Source: Parasponia andersonii (Eukaryota; Streptophyta; Magnoliopsida; Rosales; Cannabaceae). From it: a stretch of DNA of 64,000 nucleotides. The notes beneath the pieces are model-generated. The model was not told the origin of the DNA and ran no database searches. It was given only the letters and a program-made list of their open reading frames with translations. Shown one piece after another: positions 47,642 through 58,914 of the stretch (position 1 is its first letter; every line of letters begins with the position of its first letter). The stretch covers positions 156,632-220,631 of the forward strand of contig JXTB01000239.1 in assembly GCA_002914805.1 (NCBI GenBank), written 5' to 3'. The position numbers were made by a program, and so were the translations under genes.

Positions 47642-49064
47642 TAAGACAGGGAGTTGAGAACAATCTGGAACCGGTTTCAGAATGGTAAACAGTTAGATGG
47701 TTAGAGCACTAACAGAGAAGGGTTTTTGCTTTTCAGTGGGAAGTTAGCTATAGCTGATGACCCTAATCTTCGAGAAACCATTCTAACAGAGGCTCACAAA
47801 TCAAGGTTTGCAGTACATCTGGGTAGTACTAAGATGTACCGGGACTTAAAGCAGTAGTATTGGTGGAAAGGAATAAAGAAGGATGTAGCTACTTTTGTGG
47901 CCAAGTGTTTGACTTGTCAGCGAGTCAAGGCTGAACACCAGAGACCAGCTGGATTACTTCAGCTGTTGCCAATTCCAGAATGGAAGTGGGATAAGATCAC
48001 GATGGACTTCGTGACCAATTTGCCGAAGATCTTGAGGAAGAATGATGCAGTTTGGGTGATAGTTGATCGGTTGACGAAGAGTGCTCACTTTATACCGATC
48101 CGGATTGACTACTCTCTTACTAAGCTCAGTAGACTATATGTGGAGAACATCATACGCTTACATGGTGTACTTTCAAGCATAGTATCTGACAGAGATCCAA
48201 GGTTCACTTCTAAGTTTTGGAGAGCCTTGCAGAAAGCATTGAGTACGCAGTTAGATATCAGTACAGCTCATCATCCTGAGATAGATGGTCAATCTGAAAA
48301 GGGCCATTCAGATTCTTGAGGACATGCTACGTTGTTGCATACTGGACTTTGGTGGGAACTGGGATGACCATCTTCCTTTAGTGGAATTTGCTTACAATAA
48401 TAGTTACCAGACTAGTGTGGGTGTAGCTCCATATGAAGTGATGTATGGGAGGCCGTGTAGATCGTCTTTGTATTGGGCAGAACCAGAAGAGCACGTTACT
48501 CTCGGACCTGAACTGATTGAGGAGACTACTAGGAAGATCAAGGATATCCAAGAGAGACTCAAGTAGATTCAGAGTCGTCAGAAGAGTTATGCTGACCCAA
48601 AGAGGCGTGAGATAGAGTTCGATACTGGTGATTCCGTTTTCTTGAAAGTGACTCCAAGGTGAGGTGTGACAAGATTTGGGGTTAAGGGTAAGCTTGCTCC
48701 AAGGTATATTGGTCCCTTTGAGATCACTGAGAGAATTGGACCAGTAGCGTATCGCTTGAATCTGCCTGCATAGTTGGGCCATGTACATAATGTGTTTCAC
48801 ATGTCGATGTTGAAGAAGTACACACCGGACGCATCTCATGTTATCTAGTATGTTCATGTACTGATCCAAGAAGATGTGTCCAATGAAGAGCAGCCTGTTC
48901 GTTTGTTAGCTAGAGAGTTGAAGGTGCTTCGTAACAGAGAGATACCACTTGTCAAGGTGCTTTGGGAACATCACAAGGAAGATGAGGCTACTTGGGAACT
49001 CGAGACGGAGATGTACAAGAAGTACCCTCATTTGTTTAACTTTCAGTTAGAAGTTGTATTGTGA
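47642..49064 (+). pseudogene. Chromovirus integrase with C-terminal chromodomain, broken
   Basis: Zinc-binding region with HKSRFAVHLG (47793-47822) and CLTCQ (about 47909). Core with MDFVTNLP (48003) and VSDRDPRF (48183). The third acidic residue lies in DGQSE (48284-48298), right where an extra A shifts the frame (run at 48295-48300). After it come LPLVEFAYNNSY, MYGRPCRS and RYIGPFEI. The chromodomain-like tail is at 48870-49060 (EEQPVRLLARE, VKVLWEHHKEDEATWE), ending KKYPHLF and a natural TGA at 49062. Premature stops: TAA 47642; TAG 47702, 47855, 48564, 48771 and 48846; TGA 48660 (replacing CGA or similar). The chromodomain directs insertion to marked chromatin in this lineage. Confidence 0.9.
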
Positions 49065-49110
49065 TGAAAACCTTGACTTGTATTTTGAATTTCGGGATGA
49101 AATTCCGATT

Positions 49111-49122
49111 AGCAGGGGAGAA
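49111..49122 (+). other. Polypurine tract of the chromovirus
   Basis: AGCAGGGGAGAA directly before the 3' LTR TGTAAAAACC. It is the expected second-strand primer site and fixes the 3' LTR start at 49123. Confidence 0.8.
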
Positions 49123-49341
49123 TGTAAAAACCTGAATTTTAGGAGGGTAATTTGGACAATTTACCAATTTTCAAGATATAATATGGTGGGGATTAATTTG
49201 CAAAATTTTTGTGCAGATGGATTAAATTACAAATTTTGGGGGACTAGATTGATAGAGATTTGAAATTTTGGGACTTATGTGCAATTTTTTCAAAATTGCA
49301 CAGCCCATTCAAAACAGGCCACGTGGCTTGTTCATTTATTT

Positions 49342-49386
<45 letters not shown>

Positions 49387-52330
49387 TTTTCAGCCGCCGA
49401 TGCCTAACCGCTGCAAGGAGCGCTCTGGCCAAGCCTATGCTTTTACTGCCTTTGCTTTTACTGGAGCCAACAACACTCAGGATTGCGCCGGTCGAGGTGT
49501 TGTTGACGGTATGATCCTTATTTCACATCTTGGGCACATGTTTTGTTTGATACTGGTGCATCTCATTCATTCATATCCTTATTGTTTGCTCAACTGTTGG
49601 GGTTGGAATTTTCTGATTTGGATTATGTATTGACGTTGAATACACCTTTGGGAGGAATGGCTAATGTGTCTAGTGTGTGTAAGTCTTGTCGGATTATGAT
49701 TGGTGATAGGAAGCTTCTTGCTGATTTGATTGTATTGTCGATAGGACAGTATGACGTGATACTCGGTATGGATTGATTGTCGAAGTATCGAGTTGTTTTA
49801 CACTGTCATACGAAGTCGGTGACTCTTTTTCCTAGTGATGGATATCCTATTGTCTATCAGGCTGGGATGAGTCCGTTGAAGCCTAGTCCTGTTCTGAAAG
49901 CATGCATGGGTGGAAGGAAGAAACTTGAGTGTTATGCGAACTTGTTTGCCATGGATGGCGAGGCAAGGACAGATGATCAAGACCCATGGATTCCGGTGGT
50001 GTGTGAGTATTCGGAGGTGTTTCCTGAAGACTTACCAGGGTTACCACCAGATAGGGAGATCGAGTTCTGTATTGAACTAGTTCCTTGAATTTAGCCAGTT
50101 TCTATTCCAGCCTATCACATGGCACCTACTGAGATGGAAGAATTAAGAGAACAGTTGGACGATTTGCTTTCCAAAGGCTTCATTCACAGTGATACTTCTC
50201 CTTGGGGTGCTCCTGTTTTGTTTGCGAAGAAAGTTGATTGTTCGTTGAGACTTTGTGTGGATTACCAGAAGTTGAACCAGTTGACAGTGAAGAACAAGTA
50301 TCATTTGCCAAGGATAGATGAGTTGTTTGATCCACTCGGTGATTCGAGGTGCTTCTCTAAGATTGACTTGAGATCCGGTTATCATCAGTTGAAGATAAGA
50401 GAAGATGATATACCTAAGACAGCATTTAGAACTCGATATAGTCACTTTGAGTTTCTGGTGATGCCATTTAGTTTATCGAATGCTCCTACAGCATTTATGG
50501 ATCTCATGAATCGAATCTTCAGGCCGTTTTTGGATTGTTTTGTGGTTGTGTTCATCGATGACATCCTGGTATATTCCAAGACTCGAGAAGAGCATACCAA
50601 ACATCTGGGGATAGTACTTAAGACCCTGAGAGATCATCAGTTATATGCCAAGAANTGCTAAGATAGAAGCCGTTCTGGAATGGGAAAGACCGAGAAATCT
50701 CAACCCTATTTTGTCCGGATTGAAAATTGTCATTTTTGGGCATTTCGAGTTTATGATTGTTGTTTTTGATCCGGATGTTGGATTGTGTTTTTGAGTTCAT
50801 TTTTGGAATGTACTCGGGAAATAGAGAAGTTTGATATATATATTGTGTTGTTTGGTGATCGACACAAAAATCGAGATTGGACCGTCGAGATTTTGTCTCG
50901 TTTTGCATGCCATCGGTCCGATGTGGGCCCGGACAATAATTGGACAAATTATATGTCTAACCTGGCTATTTTGGGTGCTAGGAATTCAGTGAAGAGGTCC
51001 GTTTACGAAATTGAAGCTCCAGTGAGAAGTTGACTTTTCGCCAGAGGACGATCGAGGGTTTGGAATTGGTTCTCGACCCTCCGGGCGATCGTCAACGACA
51101 TCTTAAGGACTCAATAGCGTGGTATCACTATTTCGGTGAGGTAGAAATTTAGTTACCTTCGTTTTATACCCTTTTTGAGTTAAAACTTATTTTCTGCAGC
51201 ATATAAGAACAAATGTGTTTTTAATAATTTGAATTATATGTGATGGAATCTGGTTGTACGATATATACTGTACTACTCTGGGAATTTGCTTTGTGCTGGT
51301 TATTTTGGGTATATCAAAAATAGGGCCGTTATACTGCCCATTTTTCTATAAAACCCTATTATGCATATTTTACTGAATAACCAGAGTACAATAGTTATTA
51401 TACTTCAGTTCTGTATTGCACGTGTCATAGGATCATACATGAGCACCGTATTAGCATCGTGAGTTTTACAGTATGGCACTGCATGCCCCACCGTCGGTGA
51501 AAGTCCGTAAACTCACGCGGGGTTTGTTCTTCTGATTACCTCCCCATTTGGCAGGTGTAGGCAATTCGGTTACCCCTCCAGGTTTGGTAGGCGACACACG
51601 GGTGTCTCCTCCGGATATGGGCTTAGGTGTCAGGCAGGCTGTTAGGCATATTTAGTACCATCATCCTGGGTTTCCACAGATAGGAGGATGAGAGCTCATG
51701 TATATAGGTTGATTTGTGTTATGTGCATATGGATTAATAGTTTTGATTACACTGTTTTATATATATGGGCTCCCGGTTGGAATTGAACTAACCATGTAGG
51801 AGTTTTCCATCACTGAACTGTTTTTCTTCGAGGTAACTATTTTCCTACTGGGCATTGTATGCTCACCCCCCCCCCCTTCTTCCCTTCCTCAGGTGGTGTT
51901 CAGTGCGATCTTGGAAATCATGAGGAGTAGGAGGCCATCTTGACTGTAGTTCATTTCTTAGTAATGCTAGAAGTCTACTGTTGTGGTGTTTAAACTGTTT
52001 GGGGTTTTGTATTAGCATTGAACCAAGATTACTACTTTCTATTTTGTCTGTAAACTTATCTATGCTATTCTGGGATTTAACTTGTTGTTGTAGATGATGA
52101 TGATGCTTGGACTTATATTTGATTTTTTTGTTTTTCAATTATTATTCGGTCTATGTTTAATGGTGTATACGAACTGTGGGAGAGGTTCACGGGATGAAAT
52201 TCCAAATACTTTATCAAAATAGACTATTTATAAAACTAAAACTTTTTAGACACTTTTCAAATAAATCAAGGAATTTTCCACCTTTGTGAAATTCCCCTTC
52301 TGCCACTGGCCCGAGTTTTGGGTCGTGACA
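49123..52330 (+). repeat. 3' LTR of the chromovirus, chimeric
   Basis: Starts TGTAAAAACCTG and ends GGGTCGTGACA. Bases 49123-49430 and about 50697-52330 align with the 5' LTR. In between, the stretch that should correspond to roughly 42520-42712 of the 5' LTR is replaced by pol sequence. A 10-13-base C run lies near 51865. Confidence 0.85.
49431..50700 (+). pseudogene. Second protease-RT segment embedded in the 3' LTR
   Basis: Aligns with 45677-47013 of the same element at high identity. It starts in the sequence before the protease (AAGCCTATG), with DTGASHSF at 49549-49572, and RT at 50119-50654. Here the catalytic site is intact (FIDD, 50551-50562). Its own damage includes TGA at 49774, TGA near 50086 and TAG near 50093. 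At 50655 there is a single N, where 78 bases present in the other copy (46888-46965) are missing. The left junction falls in CTGGCCA, shared by LTR and pol, and the right one in ATCT, also shared. It lacks promoter, gag and integrase and is not expected to make protein. Confidence 0.9.
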
Positions 52331-52598
52331 GAGGAGAAGAGAGGGAGGTCGTGAGAGAGAAAGAGAGAAAGAAGAAGGGAGCGAAATAGGGGGTCACCTG
52401 GGTGCAGTCAAAAGGGTTGTGAAATTTTTTGAAATTGCACTTTGGTTCCCTCATTTTCGAACTTTTTTTATTTTAGTCCTCCCAAATTTGTATTTTTGTC
52501 CATACTTCCAAAAATTTATTGCAAATAAGTCCCTCTTTTATTTAATTCAAAAATTGGTAAAATCTCCAAACTATCATTTTTAAATATGAGTTTTCACA

Positions 52599-53477
52599 AC
52601 AGCCTTTTGGGACAACAGATCTCAGTCCAACAAAAATTGAATATAGTTTTTAATTTCACAATATAAAATGTAAGCAATTAAAATAAGAGTTCTTTCATAG
52701 AAGATCAATTTAGTAAACATTACAAACTCATCACTCTCCGAAAAGCTATGATTGAATGAATTTTTTTTTCAAAAAATGAATACATAAAAAAAAAAACCAA
52801 CAACAACAATACTAGGTGCATTATATACCTCTGAAAAATCATCTACTATATACTATTTTCTCCGATTTTAACAAACAACTTGAGTATTTGAGACGAAACG
52901 TTTTAGTCTGTCTTTTGGTTTAATTATTTTTTTTTTGACACAAAACAATTAAAGTAATTAGGAGGTAGGAGGCTTGTGGAGAAATTTAGGGTTTTCAATT
53001 GTAATATGATGAGGTATGATTATTAGGAATGAATTACTAAAAATGATATTCAGTTGTATATTTTAGTATTTTTCAATTAAGAATAAATTAGTAATAAAAA
53101 AATATTGAGAAAGGATGCCTTGATGCAGTTTGGAGGTGCAAATATAGTCCTCTAAGGCAAAATATGAATTTTTTAAAAAAAAAAAAAATAGGGGGGAGAA
53201 AAAAGAAAAGAAAAGAAGAGTGATGAAAAATATGAAGTTACCATTTACATAAAGCAAAATTACACTAAACTAATAGTAATATTCCTTGGCTTATCACTCC
53301 GTGCGAAAAAGGAACAATATAGAGAGAAACGGCCCCCTGTGTGTGCGAAAGCGAAGTGGCCCTGTTAGAGAGGTATTAGAGGCGTTTCGTTAAGATTTTA
53401 GTTTTACAGACAAAAGGAAAAGGAAGGCCAAGGAAGGAGGAGGAGGAGGAAAAAAGCGAAGAGAAAATTGAGAAGAA
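52599..53477. other. Promoter and leader of SEC11
   Basis: AT-rich to about 53280, then a purine-rich leader (GGAAAAGGAAGGCCAAGGAA, 53415 onward) with GAGGAGGAGG before the start codon. No confident TATA box. No other gene seen. Confidence 0.5.
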
Positions 53478-56400
53478 ATGGGGTACGTTGGTGAGACAGT
53501 CGACTCCATTAAATCCCTTCAGATCCGCCAGGTCCTTACTCAGGCCGTCAGTCTTGGTACACTACTTCTCTCTTTCCTCTTTTTCTTCTCTTTCTTAATC
53601 CTGTTTGGCTGCTGAGAAAAAACCTTGGCTTTTTTTTTTTTTGTTAAATGAAAATGGGTTTAATGCGATATGGCTCCTCCACACAGTGCCGAGCTTAATG
53701 TGATCTCGTTTGACTTTTCTGGGTTTGTGTCGAATTGTTATTTATTTTACTTGAATTGGGTATTTGAAATGGATCTTTCTGGATGATTTTCTTTAACGCT
53801 ATTTCTTCATTCGTTCGAGTAGTTCAGTGGAAAGGTTTAGGGGTTTAATTATGTGATATTGCTGAAATTCTTAAGGGAACTATTTTTAATAGGAGAAAAT
53901 AAATTGAAGACAAGAAAGAGTGTTTACTTTGGTTTTCTTTTATGGGTTCTTCGTTTCTATAGAAATCTGCATGAATTTGATTGAAATATCTTACTTTCAC
54001 CAGGTGATTATAAGTTAATATTAGCTGAGTTATTCTGTTTGGATGGTCCTATTGTAACTTGCTTAAAGATGTTATTAGTTGTAAAAGCTTGTGAGAATAG
54101 TGTGTTTTGTTTAGACTTTAAGGGCATTTTACTAATCCGTAATGAAAAGAAAGGGAAAGGGAAAGCAAATGGGTTTTTAAAGACGAATGAGAAGGAATGA
54201 AAAAATTGAGTCCGTCTTTCCAAAATCTAACTAGCTATGTGAAGGATTCTCGAAAGTAGTGTATTCTGAATAGATAACTAAACACATGAATGGAAGGGAA
54301 ATGGAATCATTTTCCTAATTCTTATTCCTTTCTAGGCTATTATGGATTAGTAAACATGGGCTAAGGGTTATCATCAATGGTTTGGCTTCTTAACTTTGTG
54401 TGCAAGATCTTTTGTTTCCGTGTTGTTGATATGCTTTCTGTTTCAGGCATGATCGTTACATCTGCACTTATAATATGGAAGGCATTAATGTGCATAACAG
54501 GTAGCGAATCTCCTGTTGTGGTTGTTCTGTCTGGAAGCATGGAACCAGGCTTCAAGAGGGTATGATGAATGATTTAATGTATGCATCCTTCATGGTTATT
54601 GTATAAGATTTATGTTTATAGAGTGGTATTGGAGGGTTTTGGAATATGGAGTCTGAGATATTATTCCAAGTCATTTGACCAGTTATATATTAGTTTCACT
54701 CAGTAGTATCAAGATATAAGATAACAAAACAATTCCTCTTGTCTTTTTCTTGAGTTTTAATCTGTGACGAACTGCCAAAGTTGATGCCTGTCTTCATTTT
54801 TCTGGGAGTTTTTTCAGTGATTTAATATATATATATATATATATATGTATTTTCTGAAGCTACTCATCGTCTACAGTTTCTGTCTGAATGGTTCAATGTG
54901 TTCAGAGTTTTATACCCTTGTCAACTTTTGATCTGAGTTTTTGTTGTTATAACTTAAATGTACTCCTGTGTTTGTTCAGATGCTTTCTGATGTCGTTATA
55001 GTGATGTCTTGTGGGGCTTCTTGAGTTTCTTTCCTTTTTGTTTTTCTCTTAACATTGCCTACTGAGTACTGATAATAATCTCTGGTATCATCTGTAGGGT
55101 GACATTTTGTTCTTGCACATGAGTAAAGATCCTATTCGTGCAGGGGAGATTGTTGTTTTCAATGTTGATGTAAGTGGTTTATTGAGTTGTTTTAATATAT
55201 TTGGTTATTGCTTATTAATCTTTTGTATTCTAGTACTTTATATGCTCATTTCTCAAATCAAGTTTCTTCTTCTGATATTATATTGACTCTTCACTGTAAT
55301 CTGGCTGTTGCATTTTTGGTAGAAAAGTCGTCATGTTTACACAACATGATCTGTCCTCATTATTTTGCTATTTATTATCTATATCATACTTCAGTATTGA
55401 GCATACTTTTCTGAGATCTGCTTATTTTGTGTATTCTGCTGCGATTTACTTCTAGAAAATTGTTTTTCTGTAAGTGCTAATGCTTCTCCTTATGTATGTT
55501 TATTTTTCTAGGGCCGTGAAATTCCAATTGTGCATCGGGTCATTAAGGTAAAGCTTTATTTTGGAAATCTTTCCTGTGTTTTGTTTGTACATGAACGTAT
55601 GCCCTTTTTGTTAAACCTTGTTATGATCATTATCTTTTTATCAACTGAATATCGGTCGATCAATTATTTTTGTAGGTTCATGAACGAAAGGATACTGGAG
55701 AAGTTGATGTCCTCACAAAAGGTGCTAGTTTCTTGGATTTCTGGAATGATTTGCACTCATAAAAACATATTATACCTGTAATTGGTGAGGAGGATACGTG
55801 TGCTATATCCTAACATTGCCCTCTATTATATGTTTTCTCCATCAGGAGATAATAATTATGGGGATGACAGGCTGTTGTATGCTCATGGCCAACTCTGGCT
55901 TCAGCGGCACCATATCATGGGAAGAGCTGTAGGGTAAGAAGAACTCCAGCAATTACTGTAATCTCATAATTTTTTCCTTGTATTTTGGTTTAACTCCATG
56001 TAATGACATGAAGAATTTAAATGTTATGCTGCAAAGTCACTGTGTGGAATCTTATTGGGCTATCTTAACACATCCCTGATCACCTAATATGTCTTTAGTT
56101 CCGTTTTTGTTTTTTCATGCTTTTAGCTTCATACAGCAAATACCACATTTAACATAAGTGATCACTGCAGTGCAGGGCAGTGGAAAAGGACACGTCCTAA
56201 ATCCATGAAAAGCAATCATATCTATTTACATTGAAAAATGTCATTCTAGGTTTTATAAAGACCAAAATCAGTTTCAGTAGTGACCTTATAATAGCTCCGA
56301 AATTTTGTTCCATATTATGATTAAGATCTTCCTGTTGTGACTTCTCTTAGATTATGCTTGCGACATGGTTCAAGAAGATGGATTTGTTCATTTTCTTTGT

Positions 56401-56749
56401 TTAAGTGCTTTTTCTTTGTGAATTTGAACTGTTTTCTTGTCACACGTTAGATTAATTTCCTTCTGTCATGATTTGTTTTATTAATCGAGTACAGGTTTTT
56501 ACCTTATGTTGGCTGGGTGACGATTATTATGACTGAAAAGCCTATTATCAAGGTTAGTTTTATTCTTGCACCACTCCCTGGGCCTCCTTCAATACATACA
56601 AAAACGACTGAGAACAAAAAATGCAAAATTGAAACTCATAATCAATGAATGAAACAAAAAAAAAAAGTAACTTTTTTTGGGGTGTTTCTTTTGTGCAGTA
56701 TATTCTTATTGGCGCTTTGGGGTTGCTTGTTATAACTTCAAAGGACTAA
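53478..56749 (+). CDS. SEC11: SEC11-type catalytic subunit of the ER signal peptidase complex
   Basis: Eight exons: 53478-53556, 54447-54559, 55098-55169, 55512-55547, 55676-55721, 55846-55933, 56495-56552 and 56699-56749. They total 543 bases (180 residues), and all introns are GT-AG and in phase. Starts [13 protein letters not shown] and has one N-terminal membrane anchor (residues 28-44). The catalytic Ser57 is in SGSMEPGF and His96 in PIVHRVIK. The acidic residue is Asp122 or Asp123 in [12 protein letters not shown]-like and GFLPYVGW blocks and a hydrophobic C-terminus ([16 protein letters not shown]) follow. It is the ER protease that removes signal peptides from secretory proteins. His in place of bacterial Lys is typical of the ER enzyme. 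Length equals the usual plant SEC11. The product appears fully functional. Confidence 0.96.
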
Positions 56750-58914
56750 ATGAAGCAGAATCTGGGTGCGGTCAACTGAAGAAAGTTTTTTACCATGATC
56801 GCCTGGCCTCGCCCTGAATTTTTGTTTTCCTCACCCTTTTGTTAACAATACAGGTTGATTTTTATATAGTCAATTATATAGGAACTTTTAGTTTATGTTT
56901 CTAGTTTTGTTAGCCTCTCCTTTTGCCTTGTTGAACTCTTTAATCAGAAAACCCTCATATTTACTCGGCTAATGGCTTATTATGATATAGTTTTCTGGAC
57001 CTCGTTCTATACATGTGGGTGTGGCTATGTGTATATGTGTGAGAGAGATGCCTTGATAATGTGAGAATTTCAGAAACCACGGGGAAAAAAAAAATAATAA
57101 TTGTGCTGAAGTCTTGTAGATTCAGATTGCCATTAAAGCCTCTGTATTGGTGCTTTTTCGCATGATCCATGAACATAGATGCATCAATCATAAAAGTTTT
57201 CTGCGATGTTTATAATCTGATAGGGTCTATACATGGATTTTGCTGGATTCCTGGTTCATTCCCACCTACACCGTCAAGAATAACGTTTGAAAAGTGTGGA
57301 TCGTTTGGTCTCTAAAGAACTGCAATAGAACCGCCAGGAGCCAGTGGAGTTCTACAAACCTTGTTCGGAATATTGCTTTATTGGTTCTAAGTTATGAAGG
57401 AAACCTCAATTTATATGGATGTCAGATCACCTTAACCAAAATCTTTACAATATAATATCATGTGTTTTTTAGTCGATCTCATGCAGCCTCCACCACATTT
57501 TAGAATTTATGCTAAATTAATGCGTGGTAAAAAAAAATTATTTTGGTATTATTTTGGCCCATCAAAGAATGTCACTGGGGCTGGAGCACCTCCAAAATTG
57601 AAACTATGTTCTGATATTGGGTTTTGGTTCCACATTGTTTTTTGGGCTTTATTTTGAGTTTCTAATTCATTTGACCAATTCAAGTGGGTTAACCTCTCGT
57701 ATTTATTTGAAATTGTCTCATTTTCATTTATGGTTTCATTCCAAAGGAGTCTTAGGCTATAATTCTATTAATTATATTTAGAAATAAAGGAGGTGAGAAG
57801 AAATTGCATTACTCACCTGAGAAAAAGACTGAAAATTGTCTTGCTTTTGGTCCTATATACAATCACTAGTGGTGTTGTATTCTTTCAGTTGATTTAATAA
57901 ACTATGCGTTTACGATGTAAGCAGAAAAAGGTTACAAATTTGAGTTGGTAATAATAGTCCAAGTTAATTGATAAATATTGATTTTTTCCCCATTATATGC
58001 AATATATGTATACATATTGTTAATAGTGCTTGATCGTACTAAGTGCTATAGTCTAAAATCGAGAATTTAAGCCTATGACGATTGTCGTTTATGCTTTCAG
58101 TGAGTTCTTGCATATTGATACACCTTGTTGATTGTTAATTTTTGCATGCTTTTTTCAGTTGTGATAATCATTGGGATATTCATTCTTTCACATTTTAAAC
58201 ATAGAAGTTTTGATAACATAAATTCTTTGAGGGTGCTTGCCCAAATGCCTCAATAGACAATATAGAAACCTCTATATTTTGATATTAGCTTCACTTATGT
58301 ATGCTGAAGCCTCAAGAGCTTGCCTTAATTTCTTCATTTCTTTTGCTTGGAACTATTTTTTTTTTTCGGTGTTCTTTATTGTATAGAATTTCATTTTCTT
58401 TGTTGAAGCTAAGTCCTAAATTTATGGAAGAAAATGGAGTCAAGTATATCACCCTTTTCAATGGCTAACGGAGCTTTAGAGGCATCTGTTTTGGTAACAC
58501 ATTATGAGAAATAAAGTTTGGGCTGTAACTGAACTTTGAAGGATAATTGTCCTCTGTCCTATAAAAAAACAAAAGCAAAAAAAAAGTTTAGAAAGAAAGA
58601 TAAAATATTCTAGATATCTTATCAGTTTCAAGTTTAAGGGCGTGAATTTTTTTGGCAATTTGTTATTTCGTTCTTAATGATGTGCTTTTATTAGAATTTT
58701 TTTTTAAATCGCTTTTGGGAAGAGTTTGGAACCGTTACGAGAAAGGTTTCACAAGCTATTATATGTTCATTGTTTAATATAGGTGTCTCTTGTAAGAATG
58801 TGCTCATGGGATTGCCTATTTTTTCATTTTTGGTTCTTGTATAATATAGTTAGAAGAGGTTCCATCTAGATTGGAAGCCTTAATTCATTTATCATATTGT
58901 ATCACGCTTTAATT
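56750..58914. other. SEC11 3' region and spacer
   Basis: No further gene recognised. Frames at 56961-57191, 57460-57657 and 58476-58658 show no motif. Moderately AT-rich with poly(A)/poly(T) runs. Confidence 0.5.

Larger units (their letters stand above)
42179..52330 (+). mobile_element. Ty3/gypsy chromovirus, Tekay/Del lineage, nested in the old LTR
   Basis: Complete but inactivated: 5' LTR (42179-44383), primer-binding site, gag, protease, reverse transcriptase, RNase H, integrase and C-terminal chromodomain in Ty3/gypsy order, polypurine tract, and 3' LTR (49123-52330). The 3' LTR is about 1 kb longer than the 5' LTR because it holds a pol segment. The flanks GAGAG and GAGGA are only partly alike. 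The insertion site is the GA-rich tract of the older LTR, so the duplication is blurred. At least 17 premature stops and several frameshifts make it non-autonomous. The chromodomain and long LTR ending GGGTCGTGACA point to Tekay/Del. Confidence 0.9.
40030..52598 (-). mobile_element. Old solo LTR of a Tekay-type element, minus strand, split by two insertions
   Basis: Three separated pieces (40030-41572, 42108-42178, 52331-52598) read as one diverged chromovirus LTR on the minus strand. On the + strand one finds complements of the younger LTR's landmarks. CACCTAGAAGGGAG (about 40031) and AAAATAGGCAGCATAACGGCCCTATTTT (about 40724-40751) match, as do CCTTACTAGAAAAGCAATACCACC (about 40927) and CTAGGTTGGATATATAA (about 41103). 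The start TGTGAAAACTC is read leftward from 52598. The piece between 52331 and about 52385 supplies the GA-rich (CT on the other strand) tract. No internal coding region belongs to it. The left border is lost in decay, somewhere near 39950-40030. Confidence 0.7.

Noticed and set aside
44907..48848. TAG stops as programmed readthrough signals
   Set aside because: Fourteen sites scattered across gag and pol, with frameshifts and a lost RT aspartate, fit decay better than a regulated gag-pol boundary.
51865..51878. Run of C bases in the 3' LTR as a possible G-quadruplex or regulatory site
   Set aside because: The same place in the other LTR copies has shorter, interrupted C runs; it is a homopolymer length variant and prone to sequencing error.
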